Assembly: GCA_016781115.1 (NCBI GenBank)
Contig: JADDQX010000116.1
Span: forward strand, 1 to 6,996
Source: Actinomycetota bacterium
GTDB taxonomy: Bacteria > Actinomycetota > CADDZG01 > WHSQ01
Direction of reading: 5' to 3'
DNA length: 6,996 nucleotides
In this document: positions 1 through 6,996 of the stretch, one piece after another
How the letters are laid out: each line of letters begins with the position of its first letter
Position numbering within the stretch: position 1 is the stretch's first letter
Translations under genes and position numbers: made by a program
The notes under the pieces: generated by a model
Database searches by the model: none
What the model was told of the DNA's origin: nothing
Seen by the model: the letters and a program-made list of their open reading frames with translations, nothing else

Positions 1-191
1 CTCACGGCCTGGTGTACGGCCTGGCCGCCATCGGCCCCGGCATCGGCATCGGCCTCGTGTTCGCGAGCGCCATCGAGGCCATGGCCCGCCAGCCCGAGAC
101 AGCAGGCGAGACCCGGACGACGATGTTCCTCGGCTTCGCTCTCATCGAGGCTCTTGCCCTGTTCGGTTTCGTCCTCGCGTTCATCCTCTAG
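1..191 (+). CDS. atpE: ATP synthase F0 subunit c, C-terminal part (5' end outside window)
   Basis: This is the end of the proteolipid that forms the rotating membrane ring of F0. The frame runs from base 3 to TAG at 189-191 and gives 62 residues. The end of the first membrane helix carries a GxGxGxG helix-packing motif (GPGIGIG, bases 33-53). It is followed by the conserved polar loop ARQPE, which contacts gamma and epsilon, and then a second hydrophobic helix. The ion-carrying carboxylate is the Glu encoded at 147-149, in ALIEALAL. The residue after it is Ala rather than Ser or Thr, and the position four after the helix-1 Pro is Ile rather than Gln, so the usual sodium-site ligands are missing and proton coupling is inferred. 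The protein ends 18 bases before atpF. The missing N-terminus lies left of the window. Confidence 0.95.
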   Translation, partial: HGLVYGLAAIGPGIGIGLVFASAIEAMARQPETAGETRTTMFLGFALIEALALFGFVLAFIL

Positions 192-209
192 TAGGCGGGA
201 GATCGAGAT

Positions 210-800
210 ATGTCATACCTAGCAACGATCTTCTGGTTCGCCGCCGCGGAGGCGGAAGGAACCTCGACCGAGGAGCCATCGGGCACCGATCTGATCCTGC
301 CTGCTATCGACGAGCTCATCTGGGGCGCGGTCGCATTCAGCGTCGTCCTCTTCGTGCTCAACAAATTCGCCTTCCCGAAGCTGCGCGAGGCCGTCGAGGG
401 TCGCGAGAAGCAGATCCAGTCGGATCTGGAGGCCGCGGAGCGGGCGCGAACCGAGGCCGAACAAGAGAAAAGGCAGTACCAGCAGCAGATAGCCGACGCG
501 CGCAGCGAGGCCAACCGGATCGTGGAAGAGGCCAGACAGCAGGCGGAGCAGGTCCGCAAGGACATCACGGCTCGGGCCCAGACGGAGGCCGAGCAGATCG
601 TCACGCGAGCTCGCGAATCGATCGAAGCCGAGCGGAGCAGCACGATCCAGGAGCTGCAGAGCACCATCGCTACGATGTCGATCCAGCTCGCCGAGAAGGT
701 CGTCGGCCGTTCGATCGACGCGTCGGCCCAGAGGGAGCTGGTCGACGCCTACATCCGTGACGTCGCCGGGATGGGCAACGGGGCGGGGAGCAACAACTAG
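210..800 (+). CDS. atpF: ATP synthase F0 subunit b
   Basis: This is the peripheral-stalk subunit that anchors the alpha3beta3 head to the membrane, normally as a dimer. The 196-residue protein has a short hydrophobic N-terminus (about 1-13), an acidic linker, one membrane helix at about 35-55 ending in the typical NKFAFPKL, and then a long charged helix (about 57-165) rich in Glu, Arg, Gln and Ala, as expected of the stalk coiled coil. The C-terminus (about 158-185, with LAEKVVGRSID) resembles the delta-binding end of the family. ATG at 210 is chosen because GGGAG at 197-201 lies 8 bases upstream. The extra N-terminal segment before the membrane helix is longer than in E. coli b; it could be a second amphipathic or hydrophobic element. 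No second b or b-prime gene is seen, and b is not fused to delta as in mycobacteria. Confidence 0.95.
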   Translation: MSYLATIFWFAAAEAEGTSTEEPSGTDLILPAIDELIWGAVAFSVVLFVLNKFAFPKLREAVEGREKQIQSDLEAAERARTEAEQEKRQYQQQIADARSEANRIVEEARQQAEQVRKDITARAQTEAEQIVTRARESIEAERSSTIQELQSTIATMSIQLAEKVVGRSIDASAQRELVDAYIRDVAGMGNGAGSNN

Positions 801-1345
801 TGGCCAACGTCATGTCCGAAGAGCTCATCCACGGCTACGCGACCGCTTTGTTCCAGGTGGTCCGCGCCGAGGGCGAGATCGATCGGGTGGAAGACGAGCT
901 CTATCGGTTCGGCAAGCTCCTCGACACGAACCACGAGCTCAAGCAGGCTCTCAGCGACCAGTCGATCGACAAAGAGCAGCGCAAGAAGGTGCTGGGCGAG
1001 CTTCTCGACGGCAAGGTCTCGCCACACACGCTCGGGCTCCTCGGCTTCGTCGTCGAGCAGGGCCGGGCGCGGCAGTTGCCGCAGATCTTGAGCGAGCTCA
1101 GCAAGCTCGCCGCCGAGGCCCGCAGCGCGGTCGTCGCGGAGGTGCGCAGCGCTATCCCGCTCGATGCACAGCAGCAGACCGCGCTCGCCGAGGCGTTGTC
1201 CAAGGCGACGGGAAAGAAGGTAGAGCTCAAGGTGTTGGTGGATCCGGAGGTCCTCGGCGGCGTCGTCGCCAAGGTGGGGGACACGGTCATCGACGGCACC
1301 GTTCGGCGCCGTCTCGAACAATTGAAGGAGCAGGTGAGGAGCTAA
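800..1345 (+). CDS. atpH: ATP synthase F1 subunit delta (OSCP family)
   Basis: Delta links the b stalk to the top of the alpha3beta3 head. The 181-residue protein has the helical N-terminal domain (with YATALF at 13-18) and the C-terminal family signature region, VDPEVLGG at 147-154 followed by GDTVIDGTVRRRLEQL. The length is normal for a stand-alone delta. GTG at 800 is preferred: it overlaps the atpF stop by one base (TAGTG), and GGGGAG at 785-790 sits 9 bases upstream. An in-frame ATG at 812 would shorten the protein by four residues but has no ribosome binding site. The overlap suggests translation coupled to atpF. Confidence 0.94.
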   Translation: MANVMSEELIHGYATALFQVVRAEGEIDRVEDELYRFGKLLDTNHELKQALSDQSIDKEQRKKVLGELLDGKVSPHTLGLLGFVVEQGRARQLPQILSELSKLAAEARSAVVAEVRSAIPLDAQQQTALAEALSKATGKKVELKVLVDPEVLGGVVAKVGDTVIDGTVRRRLEQLKEQVRS

Positions 1346-3058
<1,713 letters not shown>

Positions 3059-3061
<3 letters not shown>

Positions 3062-3068
3062 GAGGATG
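3059..3068 (+). promoter_or_regulatory. Ribosome binding site fused to the atpA stop and atpG start
   Basis: The atpA stop TAG (3059-3061), the sequence AGGAGG (3060-3065) and the atpG ATG (3066-3068) are compressed into ten bases. The Shine-Dalgarno-like core therefore has no spacer before the start codon, where about 5-9 bases is usual. No other start codon is available in frame close by, and the protein from 3066 begins exactly as gamma subunits do. I infer that gamma is made mainly by ribosomes that have just finished alpha and re-initiate. Confidence 0.6.
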
Positions 3069-4013
3069 GCTCAGCAGCTCCGGGCGGTAAAGAGGCGGAT
3101 CGGCTCCGTCAAGTCGACGCAGAAGATCACGCGCGCGATGGAGCTGATCGCGTCCTCGCGGATCATCAAAGCCCAACGGCGGGTCGAGGCAGCGCGGCCC
3201 TACGCCGAGCAGCTCCGCAACCTGATGTCGTCTGTGCAACGCAACGCGGGCAGCATCGATCACCCGTTGCTGAAGCAGAGGGAGGGGGCAGGTCGCGTCG
3301 GCATGATCGTCATCACCGCGGATCGCGGCCTCGCCGGCGCTTACAACTCGAACGTGATCCGAGCCGCAGAACGCGACATGGCCGGACACAGCGATACCAA
3401 GCTGTTCCTGTCGGGCAAGAAAGCCATCTCGTACTTCAAGTTCCGCGGCTACGACTTCTCGGATGCTTGGGAGGGCTACTCGGACCAGCCGAAGATCGAG
3501 AACGCACGTAAGGTCGCTCGGGCCGCGGTCGAGGCGTTCTCCAGAGGTGACATCGACGAGGTTCGACTCGCCTACACCACCTTCCAGTCCGCGATCATCC
3601 AGCGGCCCGTCGTCGTGCGGCTCCTTCCCGCCTCATCCGACGACATCGCGGCGCAAGAAGACACCTCGGCGCGGGCGAACTACGTCTTCGAGCCCGAGCC
3701 GGAGGACATCTTGAGCTTCCTGCTCCCGCGCTACATCGAAGGCGCGGTTCTGCAGGCGATGCTCGAGGCCGCGGCCTCGGAGCACTCGGCCCGGCGTCGC
3801 GCGATGAAGGCCGCGACCGACAACGCCGACGAGCTGATTGAAGGGCTCACGAGGGTCTACAACCAGGCCCGCCAGGCAGAGATCACGACGGAGATCATGG
3901 AGGTCATCGGTGGGGCCGAGGCTCTGTCCGGTGGCGGCCGCGATGCAGGCAGAGGAACGACAGTGCAGAGAGCGACACCCAACGCCGCAGATCTAACGAA
4001 AGCAGGAGGTTAA
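3066..4013 (+). CDS. atpG: ATP synthase F1 subunit gamma with C-terminal extension
   Basis: Gamma is the central shaft that turns inside alpha3beta3. The 315-residue protein starts with the typical N-terminal shaft helix (LRAVKRRIGSVKSTQKITRA), has the Rossmann-like middle domain with ADRGLAGAYN at 85-94, and ends with the long C-terminal shaft helix and family signature ITTEIMEVIGGAEA at 273-286. Most gamma proteins stop very near this point, but here 28 more residues follow, rich in Gly, Arg, Thr and Ala. The middle domain (FSRGDIDEVRLAY, 158-170) lacks the acidic insert known from mycobacterial gamma. Start at ATG 3066 rests on homology; longer in-frame readings upstream overlap atpA and look like nothing in the family. 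Confidence 0.95.
   Translation: MAQQLRAVKRRIGSVKSTQKITRAMELIASSRIIKAQRRVEAARPYAEQLRNLMSSVQRNAGSIDHPLLKQREGAGRVGMIVITADRGLAGAYNSNVIRAAERDMAGHSDTKLFLSGKKAISYFKFRGYDFSDAWEGYSDQPKIENARKVARAAVEAFSRGDIDEVRLAYTTFQSAIIQRPVVVRLLPASSDDIAAQEDTSARANYVFEPEPEDILSFLLPRYIEGAVLQAMLEAAASEHSARRRAMKAATDNADELIEGLTRVYNQARQAEITTEIMEVIGGAEALSGGGRDAGRGTTVQRATPNAADLTKAGG
4004..4009 (+). promoter_or_regulatory. Ribosome binding site of atpD
   Basis: AGGAGG, a full match to the anti-Shine-Dalgarno core, lies 7 bases before the GTG at 4017 and inside the last codons of atpG. It fixes the beta start and is the best-placed ribosome site in the operon, in contrast to the zero-spacing site of atpG. Confidence 0.75.
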
Positions 4014-4016
4014 GCA

Positions 4017-5464
<1,448 letters not shown>

Positions 5465-5465
<1 letters not shown>

Positions 5466-5866
5466 TGGCAACACCGTTCGCCGTCAGCGTGGTCACTCCC
5501 GAAGAGGAGATCTTCTCCGGCCAGGCCGAGCTGGTCATCGCTCGGTCGCCCGAGGGGGAGTTCGGCATCATGAACAACCATGTCCCCTTCCTCGCCGCGC
5601 TCACGCCGGGCCTCGTCACGATCGTGTCCGGCGGGAACCGAGCGTCGTACATCGTTCCGGGGGGCTTCCTCGAGGCCTCCGGGGACGCCGACGGCTATCA
5701 CGTCATCGTTCTCGCCGACGACGCCGAGGAGGCGGGCGACATAGACGCCGGCGAGGCGCGGCGACGTATCCAAGAGGCACAGCGACGGCGGGACGAGGAC
5801 GTCGACGAGCGAGCCGAGGCCGGCATGCGGGCGGCGCTGGCTCGCCCCGAGCTGGGGCGCGACTAG
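5465..5866 (+). CDS. atpC: ATP synthase F1 subunit epsilon
   Basis: Epsilon sits at the foot of gamma, couples F1 to the c ring and in many bacteria inhibits ATP hydrolysis through its C-terminal helices. The 133-residue protein has the N-terminal beta-sandwich (about 3-87, with VVTPEEEIFSGQAE and GEFGIMNNHVPFLAALTPG) and a complete, strongly charged C-terminal helical region (about 92-127). Two departures are visible: the usual PGH or similar in the loop is NNH (37-39), and the ATP-binding motif IDxxRA reads IDAGEA at 93-98, so the Arg is Glu. GTG at 5465 overlaps the atpD stop (TAGTG); AAGGAG at 5448-5453 is 11 bases upstream, somewhat far, which fits coupled translation. Confidence 0.94.
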
Positions 5867-5887
5867 ACACACCAAGAGGGGGAGCGG

Positions 5888-6097
5888 TTGAGCGATCAGC
5901 CGAACGATCTACGCAACCGCGTCTTCTGCTCCTCCTGCGGTCGCTCGGAGCAGCGTCGCCACGGGTTGATACCCCTCGGGTGGCAGGAGATGCCGGATGC
6001 GAACGGCAGCCGGCTGGCGCTGTGCTCCGAGTGCGTTCGGCGCAACGTGTGGCTGATCGAGGCGCGTCTGGATATCGACCCCGGAGCAGGTTTATAG
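5888..6097 (+). CDS. Small four-cysteine, zinc-ribbon-like protein of unknown function
   Basis: I do not recognise this 69-residue protein as a named family. It has two CxxC knuckles, Cys14/Cys17 (FCSSCGRS) and Cys46/Cys49 (LCSECVRR), separated by 28 residues that include IPLGWQEM. This layout is typical of a small zinc ribbon binding one metal ion through four cysteines. There is no signal peptide or membrane segment, so a cytoplasmic location is likely. The start is TTG at 5888, preceded by the purine-rich AGAGGGGGAG at 5875-5884. It lies only 21 bases after atpC and just before the probable terminator, so it should be transcribed with the ATP synthase genes. The paired knuckles, ribosome site and position support a real gene; the exact start and the function are unknown. 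Confidence 0.75.
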   Translation: MSDQPNDLRNRVFCSSCGRSEQRRHGLIPLGWQEMPDANGSRLALCSECVRRNVWLIEARLDIDPGAGL

Positions 6098-6102
6098 GCA
6101 CG

Positions 6103-6156
6103 TCTCGGTGGGGATGAAGTTTTCCCGAAAATTTTGGCCAACCGCCTAGATTTTTT
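6103..6156 (+). terminator. Probable intrinsic terminator of the ATP synthase operon
   Basis: Hand pairing gives one long hairpin with loop CCCG (6124-6127). The upper stem pairs 6115-6123 with 6128-6136 (A-U, G-U and U-A pairs). After an A-G mismatch, 6112-6113 pair with 6138-6139. Past a two-A bulge, GGTGG (6107-6111) pairs with CCGCC (6142-6146, one G-U). After a C-U mismatch, TCT (6103-6105) pairs with AGA (6148-6150). Six T (6151-6156) follow at once, as expected for Rho-independent termination on the + strand. It starts 5 bases after the stop of the four-cysteine gene. No T-run lies at the other end, so it is one-directional. The stem has mismatches and an AT-rich top, so strength is uncertain. 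Confidence 0.65.
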
Positions 6157-6326
6157 CCCGGACATATCCGTACCATTCGGCCCAGGCCCGACATTGCGGT
6201 TGCAGGTCGGCCTCTGTAGGTAGCGAATCGTGTGGTCGGGCGTCTGCGGAGACATCCGGAGGTAATTCGCGGGAAACCGCCGGGTGGACGCTGCGAGATG
6301 GGTCCGCGTCACGCGAGAGGTTTCCG
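6157..6326 (+). other. Intergenic region upstream of the ATPase gene, no gene seen
   Basis: This stretch between the terminator and the next coding start must contain the promoter of the downstream gene if the terminator works. I see no convincing -35/-10 pair. TTGCAG (6200-6205) and TAGCGA (6221-6226), 15 bases apart, are only a weak candidate. CGGA (6159-6162) and TCCG (6167-6170) form a minor inverted repeat. The reading frame of the downstream ATPase is open from 6150 but has no ATG, GTG or TTG before 6327. Confidence 0.4.
6315..6320 (+). promoter_or_regulatory. Ribosome binding site of the ATPase gene
   Basis: GAGAGG ends 6 bases before the ATG at 6327. It is a partial anti-Shine-Dalgarno match (GAGG core). 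The alternative in-frame ATG at 6411 and the GTG codons at 6351, 6357 and 6375 lack a comparable site, so 6327 is the favoured start. Confidence 0.5.
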
Positions 6327-6996
6327 ATGGCGTCGCCGTCAAGCGCCAGGGTGGTTGTGAGTGATCCCGATCCTGTGGGAGCCCACGCGCCTGGCTCGCT
6401 CGGCCGAGTCATGACGAAGGGGTCCGAGACGTCTTCAGCCGGAACAGCCAGGCCTGCATCACCTTTGCTGGGCCGAGAGCGTGAGCTTGCCGGGCTGGGG
6501 GCCGGACTCGAGGACGCATTGGCCGGGCGAGGCCGGCTCTTCACGCTGGTGGGCGAAGCTGGGATGGGCAAGACCAGCCTCGCCGAGTGGCTCTCCGACA
6601 GGGCTCGCGAGCGAGCGGCCGTCGTGGTGTGGGGTCGTTGTTGGGAGGCCGTGGACACACCCGCTTTCTGGCCGTGGGCGCAGGTGGTGCGGCAACTGGT
6701 CATAGAGATGGGTAGGACCGAGGTCGCGGAAGAGACCGGCGGCAGACTCATCTCCGAAGCCCCCAAGCGCATACCGGGACAGCAGGACGGAAGCCGCCTC
6801 GCGGAGTTCGACTCCCTGACCAGGTTCGTGAAGGAGGTCGCGGAGCGCCGCCCCCTGGTACTCGTGTTCGAAGACGTCCACGCGGCCGACGACTCGTCTC
6901 TTCTGATGTTGCAGTTCCTGGGCCGGGAGATCCGGGACAGCCGCATCATGGTGGCCGCGACCTATGACGAAGCGGCCGCCCGCCGCAGAGGGACGC
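6327..6996 (+). CDS. AAA_16-type ATPase, probable N-terminal part of a large LuxR-like regulator (3' end outside window)
   Basis: The open frame runs off the right edge, giving 223 residues without a stop. After about 45 disordered-looking residues comes LLGREREL (47-54), the entry motif of AAA_16 domains, then Walker A GEAGMGKTS at 76-84, GRCWEA at 103-108 with PAFWPW at 112-117, Walker B LVLVFEDVHAADDSSL at 177-192 (acidic pair Glu182-Asp183), and a sensor-like VAATYDE near 210-215. The GRCWEA...FWPW pattern is one I associate with actinobacterial ATPase regulators that continue into helical repeats and often a LuxR-type DNA-binding domain; adenylate cyclase or BTAD-type partners are alternatives. 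The C-terminal output domain is not in the window, so the role is open. It is separated from the ATP synthase genes by a terminator and is probably an independent unit. Confidence 0.85.
   Translation, partial: MASPSSARVVVSDPDPVGAHAPGSLGRVMTKGSETSSAGTARPASPLLGRERELAGLGAGLEDALAGRGRLFTLVGEAGMGKTSLAEWLSDRARERAAVVVWGRCWEAVDTPAFWPWAQVVRQLVIEMGRTEVAEETGGRLISEAPKRIPGQQDGSRLAEFDSLTRFVKEVAERRPLVLVFEDVHAADDSSLLMLQFLGREIRDSRIMVAATYDEAAARRRGT

Noticed and set aside
6258..6263. GGAGGT, a strong Shine-Dalgarno-like word in the intergenic region
   Set aside because: No ATG, GTG or TTG lies within a suitable distance; the nearest, GTG at 6284, is 20 bases away and out of the ATPase frame.
6298..6360. Possible 20-residue leader peptide (ATG 6298 to TGA 6358-6360) overlapping the ATPase start
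   Set aside because: Arg-rich composition typical of an out-of-frame reading, no ribosome binding site at the right distance, and no attenuator-like structure after it.
6146..6949. Minus-strand open frame of 267 codons opposite the ATPase gene
   Set aside because: The + strand frame has ordered Walker A, GRCWEA and Walker B motifs; the minus frame has none and crosses the terminator T-run.

Overview
This is a high-GC window whose first 5.9 kb carry most of a bacterial F-type ATP synthase operon on the + strand, in the canonical order c-b-delta-alpha-gamma-beta-epsilon (atpE, atpF, atpH, atpA, atpG, atpD, atpC). atpE is cut by the left edge; the a subunit gene atpB would be expected just outside. 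The GC-rich codon usage, frequent GTG starts and the style of the alpha and beta proteins suggest an actinobacterial (Actinomycetota) genome. Separate atpF and atpH genes and a gamma subunit without the mycobacterial insert argue against a mycobacterium or close relative. The lineage is an inference from memory of the families, not a database result.

Layout: 1-191 end of atpE; 210-800 atpF; 800-1345 atpH; 1346-3061 atpA; 3066-4013 atpG; 4017-5465 atpD; 5465-5866 atpC; 5888-6097 a small four-cysteine (zinc-ribbon-like) protein of unknown function; 6103-6156 a long hairpin followed by six T, read as the operon's intrinsic terminator; 6157-6326 a gap with no convincing gene or promoter; 6327 to the right edge, the start of an AAA_16-type ATPase of the kind found in large LuxR-family or other STAND-like regulators.

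The seven ATP synthase genes are packed almost without gaps (two 1-base TAGTG overlaps, one TAAGTG abutment, two junctions of 3-4 bases), so translational coupling is likely. Together they encode the membrane rotor (c), peripheral stalk (b, delta), catalytic head (alpha3beta3) and central stalk (gamma, epsilon). All core catalytic motifs are present, and the c subunit lacks the residues usual for sodium coupling, so a proton-driven enzyme is expected.

The most noteworthy points are a roughly 60-residue low-complexity tail on alpha, a 28-residue tail on gamma, a departure from the ATP-binding motif of epsilon, the zero-spacing ribosome binding site at atpG, and the uncharacterised four-cysteine protein that appears to be the last gene of the operon. 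I see no CRISPR array, tRNA, rRNA, insertion sequence or clearly new multi-gene system.
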